This document shows, in pieces, positions 13,193 through 24,133 of a stretch of DNA of 64,000 bases (position 1 is the first letter of the stretch; every line of letters begins with the position of its first letter). Under the pieces are notes generated by a model, which was not told the DNA's origin, searched no databases, and was given only the letters and a program-made list of their open reading frames with translations. Source of the DNA: Methylotenera_A sp044228245 (GTDB taxonomy: Bacteria > Pseudomonadota > Gammaproteobacteria > Burkholderiales > Methylophilaceae); contig JBGAVG010000005.1 in assembly GCA_044228245.1 (NCBI GenBank), positions 1 to 64,000 of the forward strand. The letters are read 5' to 3'. The position numbers and the translations under genes are program-made.

Positions 13193-15946
13193 ATCTTTAC
13201 TAAAAACAGTCTTCCAAAGCGCCAATACAGCTGCCTGCTGTTTTTCAAGTTCAGCCGATTTTACCTTTGCCGCTTGCGCCTGCAGTTTTGTGGCGTGAAT
13301 CAGTTTGCGGTATTGCCTGTAGGCGTCCGCTACTTCTTTCGCCAGGTTTTTATTAATAATATTCAATTCGCCCAGCACTTTTAATAAGCCAATATTACCA
13401 ATGTTTTCAGTGAGTTGCGGATATTGTCTTGCGTGCGCCAGCACCAGATACTGCACCAGAAACTCCACATCAATAATGCCGCCCGCGCTGTGTTTTACAT
13501 CAAACCAGTCTTTTTCAAAACGCTGTGCCGCACGCATTTTCTCGCGCATGGCCATGACGTCGGCTTTCAATTTCTCTATATCGCGCGTTTGCGTCATCAC
13601 TTCAAAACGAATGGCATCGAAAGCCTTGCCAATACTGACATCCCCTGCCACAAAGCGGGCACGAGTAATGGCCTGATGCTCCCAAACCCAGGCCTTATGG
13701 AGTTGATAATCGCGAAATGCTTCTATGCTGCTTACCAGCAAGCCGCTATTGCCATCCGGACGCAGCTGCAAATCGGTTTCATACAGCAGCCCCGCATTGG
13801 TCACGCTGTTAAACCAGCTGTTGATGCGCTGCGCAAAGCGCGCATAGTTTTCTGAAGCATCAGGATGATCATCGTCCTTAGCATTTTCATGCGCGGCATC
13901 ATAAAGAAAAATTATATCCAGATCAGACAGATAACCCAGCTCCTTGCCGCCCAGCTTGCCGTAGCCAATGACCGCGAACCTGGGCGTTTCGCAATGCCTG
14001 AACTTGAGCGATTGCCAGATCGTTTGCAGACTCACTTGCAGAATGAGGTCGGCCAGCGCGCTCAAATAGTCCGACAACGTTTCCAGAGTTAGCCTGCCCG
14101 CCACATCTTGCGCCGCGAGGCGCAAGATTGCAGCCTGCTTGAAATGGCGCATGGCGTCCATTTGCGCTTCGGTATCCCCTTGCAATTGCTGCATGCTCTC
14201 GTTGAGTTCTTCCTGCATTCTGGCGAAATCAGGCGGTGCATATAAGTTTCGCGTATCCAGCAGTTCATCCAGCAAAATGGGATGCGCCGCCAAATACTGC
14301 GCCAGCCAGGGGCTGGCCGCGCATAGCTTAATCACCAGATGCAGCGCCTCCGGATACTCGGCCAGCAGGGCCAGATAACTCGCACGGCGGCAGATATTCT
14401 CCAGCAGATTGATCGTGCGCAACAGTGCGATATCTGCATTTTTCTCCTGCCCGGATTGCTTAATCACCAGTGGCATCAGGCAATCAAAGCGTTGGCGGCT
14501 TAATTCTGGCAGCTGTTGATAACGGCTGCTGGCCCTGAGCATTTGCAGCTGCTGCAGAACTTGCGACGCATTGCCAAATCCCACATTTGTCAAGGCTTGC
14601 AGGGCAGCATCATTCTCTAGCGCGCCTTGCCATACGGCCGTTTCCTGCGCGGTTTGTTGCTGGCTCTGTTCGCTATCGCTGTCATCGTTAAACGTTGCGT
14701 CAAAATGCTGCTGTACCAGGCCACGGTGGCAGTTGAGCGCCATGAGAAACTCTGTCCAGCTGGCGTAGTTCATGGCGTGGGCGATGCGCACTTTTGCCTC
14801 GTCGGTTTTAGGCAAATCCTGCGTTTGCCGATCTTCCACATACATCAGGCGATGTTCCAGATTGCGCAAAAACACGTAGGCTTCAGTCAGTTCCACAACC
14901 GTTTTTTCGGACAACAGCTTTTTGTTTTGCAACAGATTCAACACCGCTAATGTAGGCCGAATTTGCAAGCTTATATCGCGCCCGCCGCGAATCAGCTGGA
15001 ACACTTGGGCGATAAATTCTATCTCGCGGATTCCGCCCCGCCCTAGCTTGATATTATCCTGCAGCCCTTTTTGTGTCACATCGCGATGAATTTGCAGTTT
15101 CAGGTCGCGCATGCTCGCAAGCGCATTGTAATCGAGATACTTTCTAAAAACGAACGGCCTGAGAAGCGCATGGATATTGGCCTGCGGCCCGGCAACCACA
15201 CGGCCTTTAATCCATGCGTAACGCTCCCATTCGCGGCCGTTATTCTGGTAATACTCTTCCAGCGCGTCCAGATTCGAAACCAGCGCGCCCTCGCTGCCAA
15301 ACGGCCGCAACCGCATATCCACACGAAACACAAAGCCGTCTTCGGTAATTTCATCCAGCGCCGCAATAAGTTTTTTGCTGAGGCGCGCAAAAAAATCCTG
15401 ATTGCTGATGGGACGTTCGCCCTGTGTCGCGCCTTCATTCTCATAGGCAAAAATCAAGTCAATGTCGGACGACACATTGAGCTCACCGCCGCCCAACTTG
15501 CCCATGCCGATCACAATCAGGCCTTGCGGATGCCCCTGCGCGTCCACCGGCTGGCCATAGGTCTCCACCTGCCAGGCATTCAGGTAATCGATTGCCGTGC
15601 TAATCGTGCATTCCGCGAGCTGGGAAGTCGTATTCATCACCTCCTGCAAATCAGCCAAGCCATTTAAGTCGCGACAGATCGTGCGCACCAATACACGCTG
15701 CCTGAGCTTTCTTAATGCCTTTTTTAAGGTATTTTCATCACTTATTTGTTGGTTTGCCAGAAATTGTTGCATTTCTGCCAACCCACACGAAACCTCCAGA
15801 TTGTCTAGCAGATCTTCGAGCAGGCCGGCATCGTTAGCAAGCAATCTGCGTGCAAATGGGCTGCAAACTTCCAGCCTGTGCAGACAAGAAGTCTGCAATG
15901 GTGTTAATGCACGGTTTTTGGCGATTTCAGACAGTGTTTGCATCAT
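13175..15946 (-). CDS. glnE: Bifunctional glutamine-synthetase adenylyltransferase/adenylyl-removing enzyme
   Basis: This 923-aa protein is of normal length for GlnE. Two nucleotidyltransferase domains are evident: the N-terminal one has GMGKLGGGELNVSSDIDLIF (about residues 165-185) and the C-terminal one GYGKLGGKELGYLSDLDIIF (about 640-660), each with the GG and D-x-D metal motif. It adds AMP to, or removes it from, glutamine synthetase in response to nitrogen status through PII. The last four residues (RALL) and the stop codon are written by the MITE-like element, so the native C-terminus has probably been altered. Start is a double ATG. Confidence 0.97.
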   Translation of the reverse strand: MMQTLSEIAKNRALTPLQTSCLHRLEVCSPFARRLLANDAGLLEDLLDNLEVSCGLAEMQQFLANQQISDENTLKKALRKLRQRVLVRTICRDLNGLADLQEVMNTTSQLAECTISTAIDYLNAWQVETYGQPVDAQGHPQGLIVIGMGKLGGGELNVSSDIDLIFAYENEGATQGERPISNQDFFARLSKKLIAALDEITEDGFVFRVDMRLRPFGSEGALVSNLDALEEYYQNNGREWERYAWIKGRVVAGPQANIHALLRPFVFRKYLDYNALASMRDLKLQIHRDVTQKGLQDNIKLGRGGIREIEFIAQVFQLIRGGRDISLQIRPTLAVLNLLQNKKLLSEKTVVELTEAYVFLRNLEHRLMYVEDRQTQDLPKTDEAKVRIAHAMNYASWTEFLMALNCHRGLVQQHFDATFNDDSDSEQSQQQTAQETAVWQGALENDAALQALTNVGFGNASQVLQQLQMLRASSRYQQLPELSRQRFDCLMPLVIKQSGQEKNADIALLRTINLLENICRRASYLALLAEYPEALHLVIKLCAASPWLAQYLAAHPILLDELLDTRNLYAPPDFARMQEELNESMQQLQGDTEAQMDAMRHFKQAAILRLAAQDVAGRLTLETLSDYLSALADLILQVSLQTIWQSLKFRHCETPRFAVIGYGKLGGKELGYLSDLDIIFLYDAAHENAKDDDHPDASENYARFAQRINSWFNSVTNAGLLYETDLQLRPDGNSGLLVSSIEAFRDYQLHKAWVWEHQAITRARFVAGDVSIGKAFDAIRFEVMTQTRDIEKLKADVMAMREKMRAAQRFEKDWFDVKHSAGGIIDVEFLVQYLVLAHARQYPQLTENIGNIGLLKVLGELNIINKNLAKEVADAYRQYRKLIHATKLQAQAAKVKSAELEKQQAAVLALWKTVFSKDLRALL
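15166..15190 (+). repeat. Repeat-core match inside glnE
   Basis: The 19 bases CGCATGGATATTGGCCTGC match the copy at 59388 exactly, but lie inside the glnE reading frame and have no paired arm. It may be chance or a fixed insertion; the GlnE protein looks uninterrupted here. Confidence 0.4.
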
Positions 15947-15979
15947 TTTTTTAAGGTAATATGGCGTTTGGCAATTTAG

Positions 15980-16008
15980 TTACATCTTACATTATTCATC
16001 AATATTAA
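15980..16008 (+). promoter_or_regulatory. Candidate acs promoter
   Basis: TTACAT (15980-15985), 17-bp spacer, TATTAA (16003-16008). A GGGGAG ribosome-binding site follows at 16018-16023, 9 bases before the acs ATG. Inferred by spacing and position only. Confidence 0.4.
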
Positions 16009-16032
16009 TAGCGTTTTGGGGAGTGCAGCAGC

Positions 16033-18009
16033 ATGTCAATTGAATCGGTTCTTCATGAAAATCGCATTTTTGAACCCAGCGATGCGTTTAAACAACAAGC
16101 CACCGTATCTGGCATGGCGGCCTATAACGCTTTGTGCGCAGAAGCCGCTGCCGATTATGAAGGATTTTGGGCGAAACTGGCGCGCGAGTTATTGATTTGG
16201 CACAAACCCTTTACAAAAACCCTTAACGACAGCAACGCGCCTTTTTACAAATGGTTTGAAGATGGCGAACTGAATGTTTCAGCCAACTGCCTCGACAGGC
16301 ACTTGAACACCATCCCCAATAAAACCGCGATTATTTTTGAGGCTGACAATGGCGACAGCAAAAAAGTAAGTTATAAAGAGCTATATCACCAAGTCTGCCA
16401 GTTCGCGAATGGCCTGAAAAAACTGAATCTCAATCTCGGCGACCGCGTCATCATCTATCTTCCGATGGGCATCGAGGCTGTCGTAGCCATGCAAGCCTGC
16501 GCGCGTATCGGGCTTACCCACAGCGTGGTATTCGGCGGCTTTTCAGCCAAAAGTCTGAATGAACGCATTATTGATGCAGGCGCAAAAGCTGTGATTACTT
16601 CAGATGGCCAATTCCGCGGCGGCAAAACCTTGCCACTCAAACAAGCGGTGGATGAAGGCATTGCCATGGGCGGTTGCGACAGCATTCAACAAGTCGTGGT
16701 GCTGAAAAAAACCGGCCAGGAAGTTACCTGGAATGGACACAACATCTGGTGGCATGACCTGATTGGCGGCTGCGCAGACACCTGCGAGCCTGTGATGGTG
16801 AATGCAGAACATCCCTTATTTTTGCTTTATACGTCAGGCTCCACAGGCAAGCCCAAGGGCGTGCAGCATTCATCCGCGGGCTACCTGCTGCATGCCATGA
16901 ACACCATGCGCTGGACATTCGACATTCACGCCAATGATGTTTTCTGGTGCACCGCCGATGTGGGCTGGATTACCGGCCACACTTACGTGGCTTATGGGCC
17001 ATTGGCGATGGGCGCGACGCAAGTAGTGTTTGAAGGCATTCCCACCTACCCTCACGCCGGGCGCTTCTGGCAGACGATTGAAAAGCATCAAGTATCGATT
17101 TTCTATACCGCACCCACGGCCATTCGCTCGCTCATTAAAGCTTCCGAAACCACGCCGGAAGTGCATCCTAAAAATTACAATCTAAGCAGCCTGCGTTTAT
17201 TGGGCTCGGTGGGCGAACCCATCAACCCGGAAGCGTGGATGTGGTACTTTGAGAACGTAGGCGGAAGCCGCTGCCCGATCGCTGATACTTTCTGGCAAAC
17301 CGAAACCGGCGGCCATGTGATCACCCCGCTGCCGGGCGCTACCGCGCTGGTGCCCGGCTCATGCACGCTGCCTTTCCCAGGCATTGATATTGATGTGGTG
17401 GACGAAACAGGCAAGGACGTGCCCTGGGGCACCGGTGGTTTGCTTGTCATTAAAAAACCGTGGCCAGCCATGATACGCACCATCTGGAATGATCCTGGGC
17501 GCTTTGTGAAAAGCTATTATCCGGCTGATTTAGGCGGCAAGATATATCTGGCGGGCGATGGCGCCGTACGCGATGCGGAAACCGGCAACTTCACCATTAT
17601 GGGACGTATTGATGATGTGCTGAATGTGTCAGGCCACCGTTTGGGCACGATGGAAATTGAATCTGCACTTGTAGCGAACCACTTGGTGGCAGAAGCTGCT
17701 GTCGTCGGTAAACCGCATGATATTAAAGGCGAATCTGTCGTGGCTTATGTGGTGCTAAAAGGTGCCCGACCACAAGGCGAAGAAGCCAAAAAAATCGTCG
17801 CCGAACTGCGGAACTGGGTCGGCAAAGAAATTGGCCCGATCGCCAAGCCGGACGAAATCCGCTTTGGCGACAACTTGCCCAAAACCCGCTCCGGCAAGAT
17901 TATGCGCAGGCTGTTACGCAGCCTGGCCAAAGGCGAAGAAATCACTTCGGACATTTCCACACTGGACAACCCCGCCATACTTGAACAACTAAAAGAAGTA
18001 GTGAAATAG
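16033..18009 (+). CDS. acs: Acetyl-CoA synthetase (AMP-forming)
   Basis: This 658-aa protein is full length for Acs. It shows the ATP-binding loop YTSGSTGKPKG (about 266-276), the ADVGWITGHTY region, TFWQTETGG, the hinge GRIDDVLNVSGHRLG (about 520) and the C-terminal SGKIMRR with the catalytic, acetylation-prone K622. It converts acetate, ATP and CoA into acetyl-CoA through acetyl-AMP. It is divergent from glnE and followed by a hairpin terminator. Control by lysine acetylation is typical of the family, but no acetylase gene is seen here. Confidence 0.98.
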   Translation: MSIESVLHENRIFEPSDAFKQQATVSGMAAYNALCAEAAADYEGFWAKLARELLIWHKPFTKTLNDSNAPFYKWFEDGELNVSANCLDRHLNTIPNKTAIIFEADNGDSKKVSYKELYHQVCQFANGLKKLNLNLGDRVIIYLPMGIEAVVAMQACARIGLTHSVVFGGFSAKSLNERIIDAGAKAVITSDGQFRGGKTLPLKQAVDEGIAMGGCDSIQQVVVLKKTGQEVTWNGHNIWWHDLIGGCADTCEPVMVNAEHPLFLLYTSGSTGKPKGVQHSSAGYLLHAMNTMRWTFDIHANDVFWCTADVGWITGHTYVAYGPLAMGATQVVFEGIPTYPHAGRFWQTIEKHQVSIFYTAPTAIRSLIKASETTPEVHPKNYNLSSLRLLGSVGEPINPEAWMWYFENVGGSRCPIADTFWQTETGGHVITPLPGATALVPGSCTLPFPGIDIDVVDETGKDVPWGTGGLLVIKKPWPAMIRTIWNDPGRFVKSYYPADLGGKIYLAGDGAVRDAETGNFTIMGRIDDVLNVSGHRLGTMEIESALVANHLVAEAAVVGKPHDIKGESVVAYVVLKGARPQGEEAKKIVAELRNWVGKEIGPIAKPDEIRFGDNLPKTRSGKIMRRLLRSLAKGEEITSDISTLDNPAILEQLKEVVK

Positions 18010-18017
18010 CGAATGTA

Positions 18018-18063
18018 AAGCCTGCCGCCATTCATAGCACGAATACCGGCAGCTTTTCTTTTA
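18018..18063 (+). terminator. acs terminator
   Basis: CTGCCG (18022-18027) pairs with CGGCAG (18047-18052), extended by AAG/CTT with one bulged base, and a T-rich tail TTTTCTTTT follows. It lies directly after the acs stop. Confidence 0.65.
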
Positions 18064-18131
18064 GCGCGTGGAAATAATATACAAAATGCGCAATTCGATT
18101 TGCATTTGTGTACCGCCCAGTTAAACTCTAA

Positions 18132-18593
18132 TCAAGCTGCCGCAAATTCTTGCGTCATTGGCCTAATAATGATCCGCAGACAGTGTCTGCCGAAGTTTTC
18201 TACTTCGTTAAAAAATAGCGCGCAAACAAAGTGTACACCGCCAAATCCAATCATCTCGAAACCGTAACCAATACGCGAAAGAAATCGCAAATTAGGGTTA
18301 ATCTTTTCGCCCAGCATCAATGCATTCTCTGCGAGCTGGGGCAAGAATGTGGAGATATGTTGCCAGGTCAGCTTGCTTGGTGCGCAGCCTAGCAACTCTC
18401 CCGCCGCCTGGTTGCATTCGCAAATCGTGCCATTGTCGTAAAGGGTTATTACCGCTGTAATCTCTTCGCTGTGGCAAATACAGGCACTAGCGGCATTTTT
18501 AGCATGGTCACTGGCAACGTGATCATTAGCAGCGTCATCACTGGTTGTTACCTCATTGGGGCCTACCCGGTATTCAATTAGCGCGGTGTTCAT
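18132..18593 (-). CDS. Small PAS-domain protein
   Basis: This 153-aa protein has an acidic N-terminal 35 residues followed by a PAS-like fold with VITLYDNGTICECNQAAGELLGC (the core spans about residues 48-70), where AAGELLG is the usual PAS helix signature. There is no kinase, cyclase or helix-turn-helix domain attached, so it would be a stand-alone sensor or adaptor. Cysteines cluster around the PAS start (CICH, CEC). Its start overlaps the upstream DUF2934 gene by 4 bases, so the two form one transcription unit. Ligand and partner are unknown. Confidence 0.7.
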   Translation of the reverse strand: MNTALIEYRVGPNEVTTSDDAANDHVASDHAKNAASACICHSEEITAVITLYDNGTICECNQAAGELLGCAPSKLTWQHISTFLPQLAENALMLGEKINPNLRFLSRIGYGFEMIGFGGVHFVCALFFNEVENFGRHCLRIIIRPMTQEFAAA

Positions 18594-18817
18594 TGGCCTG
18601 CCACCTCCGCTTCAGCAGCTAGCCAGTCCTCCATCTCATGACCGGGTTCAAAACCTCTTGCTTCTGCCTTGCAGTAAGCACGCACTGCTATAAGATCGCG
18701 TTTATCTCCAACGTTCAACGTCTGTCTGGATTCATTGTTAGACTTAACCCTGGACTCAATGCCAATAACCGGAATAGGGTTCTTCGTAATCATCGGGGTT
18801 GTTTTTGCAAGTTCCAT
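18590..18817 (-). CDS. DUF2934-domain protein
   Basis: The ATG at 18817 is preceded by AGGAGG at 5-base spacing, so this 75-aa start is preferred over the upstream ATG at 18841. The C-terminal part AVRAYCKAEARGFEPGHEMEDWLAAEAE fits the DUF2934 pattern (A-Y-x-x-A-E-x-R-G-F ... E-D-W-L-x-A-E) over residues about 43-71. Function of the family is not established. It is the first gene of a two-gene unit with the PAS protein. A second DUF2934 gene is at 30.5 kb. The 240 bases upstream (18842-19082) hold no gene. Confidence 0.75.
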   Translation of the reverse strand: MELAKTTPMITKNPIPVIGIESRVKSNNESRQTLNVGDKRDLIAVRAYCKAEARGFEPGHEMEDWLAAEAEVAGQ

Positions 18818-19082
18818 AATACCTCCTATCAAACATAGCAAAAAAGTCGACGGTACAGAGAGGGATAAATAATGTAACGAGTAGTTACTTTGGACGTACC
18901 GCTAAACTATACATATTACCGAACCAGTCTACCAAGAGTAAATAAGTGCTAGCACGTATAGGCGACCCTTGCATACATGCACAAATGTAGCATGGCCATC
19001 TCTCCGAATTCCCGCTTGCGCAAGAATGAAGAACAAGGGCGTATTTCGGGTAAAATAGCGTTTTTCCTATTTCAAACCCGCC

Positions 19083-20654
<1,572 letters not shown>

Positions 20655-20673
20655 CTCAACCATAATTTACCAA

Positions 20674-21096
20674 ATGAAAACAAGTTTTCAAACGTTAGGT
20701 TTTATTGCTAGCTTGTTAGCACTGGGCCTCTCAATGATTCTTTGGCCAGATTTGTTTCTTTTTGCAAAAAAAGTATTTTTACCAGAATGGGCAGAGTTAC
20801 TGCCAAGCCCAATAGATGCAGCAAAGTATCTTGCTTTTTTATGCCTAATCCCTGTTACTATAACAAGCAAAACAACACTAGAAGCACTTAAAAATATATC
20901 TAAAGTAATACTTATTGCTGCAATATTGCCAACACTTATTTTTGTCTTCCGGGTCAATCCTTATGAGAAGTATTTTGTTCATAACACTCTATTTCAATAT
21001 ATTTTCGTGATCCTTTGGAACTGCCTTTTACCAGCTGTAATCTTGCTAGTAATAAAGTTATTTTACGAAAAAATTAGTTCACATATAGCAGATTAG
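20674..21096 (+). CDS. Small membrane protein of unknown function
   Basis: The 140-aa frame starting MKTSFQTLGF has four hydrophobic segments (about 7-25, 47-65, 75-95 and 103-127). The frame is open further upstream into prfC, but this ATG begins the first membrane segment. Base use is visibly more AT-rich than the flanking prfC gene, which suggests recent acquisition. It has no recognised motif and sits against a repeat-rich non-coding block. Confidence 0.5.
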   Translation: MKTSFQTLGFIASLLALGLSMILWPDLFLFAKKVFLPEWAELLPSPIDAAKYLAFLCLIPVTITSKTTLEALKNISKVILIAAILPTLIFVFRVNPYEKYFVHNTLFQYIFVILWNCLLPAVILLVIKLFYEKISSHIAD

Positions 21097-21431
21097 TTTA
21101 CGTAATCCGCCGCATGGTTTTGACTTTCATCCCCTTTGCCGCGCCTTCGGCTTGAGCGGCAGATGGCAGGCGGCGAGGACTGTTTGAGCGCTGAAAGCGC
21201 GAGTTCCGCAGCCGCCCCAGATGCGGCGCTAAGACCGAAGGATGAAGCGGCAGCGGGGCAGCCTTCTTTTTGGATACTTTTTCTTGGCTAAGCAAGAAAA
21301 AGTATCTCGCCAGTCGCGCGAGAGCGACTTGTTTCAAAAGACACTGGATTCCGATTTTCATCGGAATGACGGCAAAACCACCTACCCTGCAGCCCAATAT
21401 CCATGCGCCTTCCAGAGCCATTATTTTCAAA
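21097..21431. repeat. Non-coding block of inverted repeats
   Basis: No gene is supported here. The block holds GCGCT/AGCGC; a perfect 13-bp-arm hairpin ATACTTTTTCTTG (21274-21286) pairing with 21293-21305; GTCGC/GCGAC (about 21313); ATTCCGAT/ATCGGAAT (21348-21367); and a reversed copy of the GCATGGATATTG repeat (21384-21408). Several of these would fold in RNA and may terminate transcripts from both sides. The pile-up looks like an accumulation of REP-type elements. Confidence 0.7.
21384..21408 (-). repeat. Dispersed repeat, reversed copy
   Basis: Read on the minus strand this is GCGCATGGATATTGGG followed by CTGCAGGGT, matching the copies at 10.2 and 59.4 kb in the loop and right arm; the left arm is absent, so it looks truncated. 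Confidence 0.55.
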
Positions 21432-21989
21432 TCAAGCCGCTTCAAACGCCTCGCATAGCTGGCTGAGCAACTGGCCAAAAATCGGCAACACTTCTTCTTT
21501 GCTGTGTGGGCTGTCATCATCGGTACCGGCAATTACAAAGCTCACCGTGAGTTTGTCCAGATTCTCACGGAACTCCATCCAGTGCTCTGCCTCAGCCTCG
21601 CCTATCAGCTTGAATTTATTGAAACCTGATTCGATGATTTCCACCAGCTCAGCCTCCGGCAAACCTGCGAACAAGGTTTTAGCAATGATGATTTGTGCTG
21701 CAGTGATATCCGGCGTGATGTTTTCTTGAGCCAATGGCGCAGTAAAAAACGCGAATGCCAACAACGCATAGGCCTGATACACGCTTAGCATATCAAAGTT
21801 ATTTTTATGCTCGAATGCGGGCTGCCTATCCGCCACCTGAATCGCCTTGAATGTCACGTAACTGGACAGATAATGCGCGGAATCCAGCGGGTCATATTCA
21901 TCCAAATTGACATTGGGTTTAGCGCCATCATCTAAGGTTTCCGCTAGACATAAAGCGTGCAGTAAGGTGAGTCGTTTTGAGTAGTCCAT
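21432..21989 (-). CDS. Conserved-looking protein of unknown function
   Basis: This 185-aa soluble protein is largely helical and acidic, with no signal peptide, membrane segment or known motif. A hydrophobic helix YQAYALLAFAFF occurs near residues 70-81. It starts about 20 bases after the ABC-F stop codon and reads in the same direction, so it is likely co-transcribed with that gene. I do not recognise a family. Confidence 0.65.
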   Translation of the reverse strand: MDYSKRLTLLHALCLAETLDDGAKPNVNLDEYDPLDSAHYLSSYVTFKAIQVADRQPAFEHKNNFDMLSVYQAYALLAFAFFTAPLAQENITPDITAAQIIIAKTLFAGLPEAELVEIIESGFNKFKLIGEAEAEHWMEFRENLDKLTVSFVIAGTDDDSPHSKEEVLPIFGQLLSQLCEAFEAA

Positions 21990-22009
21990 CGTGTATGTTC
22001 TCTAGTTAG

Positions 22010-23923
22010 TTAATTAATTTCCGGGTATGCTTCGAGCTGTTCATGTAGCTCCAGCCAGCGCACTTCAGCTTCATCTATTTGGCTGCCAAGCTCTGCCTGG
22101 CGCTTTAATAATGTTTGCAGCTCACCTTTGTTTTCAGCATCATACAGGCTGGGTTCACCAGCGCGCGCATCCAACGCAGCTTTTTCCTGCTGCCATTTTT
22201 CGAGTTTTTTTTCGATTTGTTCGGTTTCTTTCAGCAATGGTCGGCGCGCCGCGATGCGTGCCTGCCGCTCTGCTTTATTTTGTGCATACGCATTCAAACC
22301 CGATGCTCTGGAAGCCAATATCGGCGCGGTCTCTGGCAATGCACTTTGCTCGCTCTTTTGTGATGCCAGCCAGACTTTGTAATCATCCAGATCCCCATCA
22401 AACGCTTCCGCTTTGCCGTTCGCCACCAACACAAACTGGTCGCAAGTGGCGCGCAGCAAGGCTCTGTCATGCGACACCAGAATCACGCCACCTTCGTAAT
22501 CCTGCAATGCCAAGGTTAAGGCGTGACGCATCTCCAAATCCAGATGGTTGGTAGGTTCATCCAGCAAAAGCAGATTCGGGCGCGTCCAGATCAGCAGTGC
22601 CAACGCCAAGCGTGATTTTTCGCCACCGGAAAAATTTTCACAAGGGCTGCGCGCCATGTCGCCTTTAAAATCGAAACCACCAAGATAGTTCAGGTGCTCC
22701 TGCTCGCGTGTAGCCAGATCGAGTCTCATCATATGCTGTAACGGCGATTCATGCGGACGAAGCTGCTCAAGCTGATGTTGCGCAAAATAGCCGATTTTTA
22801 AATCTTTACCTTCTACGCGTTTGCCGCCTAATGGCTTAAGTTCTGCGGCCAGCAATTTTATCAGCGTTGATTTGCCCGCACCGTTTTTACCAAGCAAGCC
22901 AATGCGCTCCCCTGGGCGAATGGTGAGCTTGATTTGAGTTAATATTTTTTTATCTGCGTAGCCCGCATCCACATCATCCAGCACCAGCAATGGATCCGGC
23001 GCGCTAACTGGCTTGCGAAACTCGAAGTTAAACTGCGAATCGACATGCGCAGCTGAAATCATTTCCATGCGCTCCAGCGCTTTAATGCGGCTCTGTGCCT
23101 GCCGCGCTTTAGTGGCCTGCACGCGAAAACGGTCGATGTAGCTATGCAAATGCGCGACCTTGCGTTGCTGCTTCTCATACATGGCCTGCTGCAACGCCAG
23201 CTTTTCTGCACGCTGCCGTTCAAAATCCGTGTAGCCACCTCGATACAGCGTAATGCGCTGCTGCTCAATGTGCAGCACGTTATCAATCACGTTATCCAGA
23301 AAGTCCCGGTCATGCGAAATCAATAGCAACGTACCGCGGTAATCGCGCAACCAGCCTTCCAGCCAGATGACTGCATCCAAATCCAGATGGTTTGTCGGCT
23401 CATCCAGCAGCAGCAAATCCGAGCGGCACATCAGCGCGCGCGCCAGATTCAAGCGCACCCGCCAGCCGCCCGAGAAATCACTGACAGCCCGTGCTAAATC
23501 GGCCTGGGTGAAGCCTAGGCCATCCAACAAGGCCGACGCACGCGCTTTGGCGCTATAGCCTTCAATATCACTTAAGCGATGGTGCAGCTCGGCAATTTTT
23601 TCACCTTCATGATTGGCTTCTGCCGAGATGAGGGCTGCCTCTATCTCACGCAACTCAACATCGCCATCCAGCGTGAACTCAAGCGCCGGCTGATCCAGTG
23701 CAGGCGTTTCCTGCGCCACGTGTGCAATCACCCAGTTTGGCGGCATTTCCAGATCGCCGACTTCGGGCTGCAACTCACCGCGCAATAGGGCAAACAGGCT
23801 GGATTTACCCGCGCCATTGGCACCGATCAGGCCGACTTTATGGCCTGGATGCAACTGAAAGGACGCGGCTTCCAGCAGCACTTTCACACCTCGTGTAAGC
23901 GTTAAATTTCTAAATTGAATCAA
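22010..23923 (-). CDS. yheS: ABC-F family ATPase, YheS type
   Basis: This 637-aa protein has two ABC modules and no membrane part. Walker A loops are GANGAGKSS (about 35) and GKNGAGKST (about 345), with signatures SGGWRVRLNLARAL and SGGEKSRLALALL, and both DEPTNHLD Walker B motifs. A basic linker joins the modules and a coiled coil closes the C-terminus. ABC-F proteins bind the ribosomal E site and ease stalled translation. N-terminal sequence and length match E. coli YheS better than Uup or EttA. Confidence 0.93.
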   Translation of the reverse strand: MIQFRNLTLTRGVKVLLEAASFQLHPGHKVGLIGANGAGKSSLFALLRGELQPEVGDLEMPPNWVIAHVAQETPALDQPALEFTLDGDVELREIEAALISAEANHEGEKIAELHHRLSDIEGYSAKARASALLDGLGFTQADLARAVSDFSGGWRVRLNLARALMCRSDLLLLDEPTNHLDLDAVIWLEGWLRDYRGTLLLISHDRDFLDNVIDNVLHIEQQRITLYRGGYTDFERQRAEKLALQQAMYEKQQRKVAHLHSYIDRFRVQATKARQAQSRIKALERMEMISAAHVDSQFNFEFRKPVSAPDPLLVLDDVDAGYADKKILTQIKLTIRPGERIGLLGKNGAGKSTLIKLLAAELKPLGGKRVEGKDLKIGYFAQHQLEQLRPHESPLQHMMRLDLATREQEHLNYLGGFDFKGDMARSPCENFSGGEKSRLALALLIWTRPNLLLLDEPTNHLDLEMRHALTLALQDYEGGVILVSHDRALLRATCDQFVLVANGKAEAFDGDLDDYKVWLASQKSEQSALPETAPILASRASGLNAYAQNKAERQARIAARRPLLKETEQIEKKLEKWQQEKAALDARAGEPSLYDAENKGELQTLLKRQAELGSQIDEAEVRWLELHEQLEAYPEIN

Positions 23924-24133
23924 TGTGCGCCTTAACCAAACTTGAACTTTTGGGCCGAACGTCAGCCAAATTTGCCAAAAGGCGTTATTCTAAAGCAATC
24001 CAGCGTGATTTCTAACCAGATGTTTACGTTTTATTAACAAGTTAGTCACATAAATTAAAGTAAAATAAACAATGATTTCAATGCGCCCTATTACCAAAAC
24101 AAGCCCGTTATTAACGCAAGAATAAAAAACATA

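Noticed and set aside
15166..15190. Repeat copy in glnE as a functional hairpin
   Set aside because: The left arm is missing and the bases encode ordinary GlnE residues; kept only as a sequence match.
21098..21532. 144-codon minus-strand frame over the repeat block
   Set aside because: Most of it translates hairpin repeats and it overlaps the start of a better-supported gene end; no ribosome-binding site.
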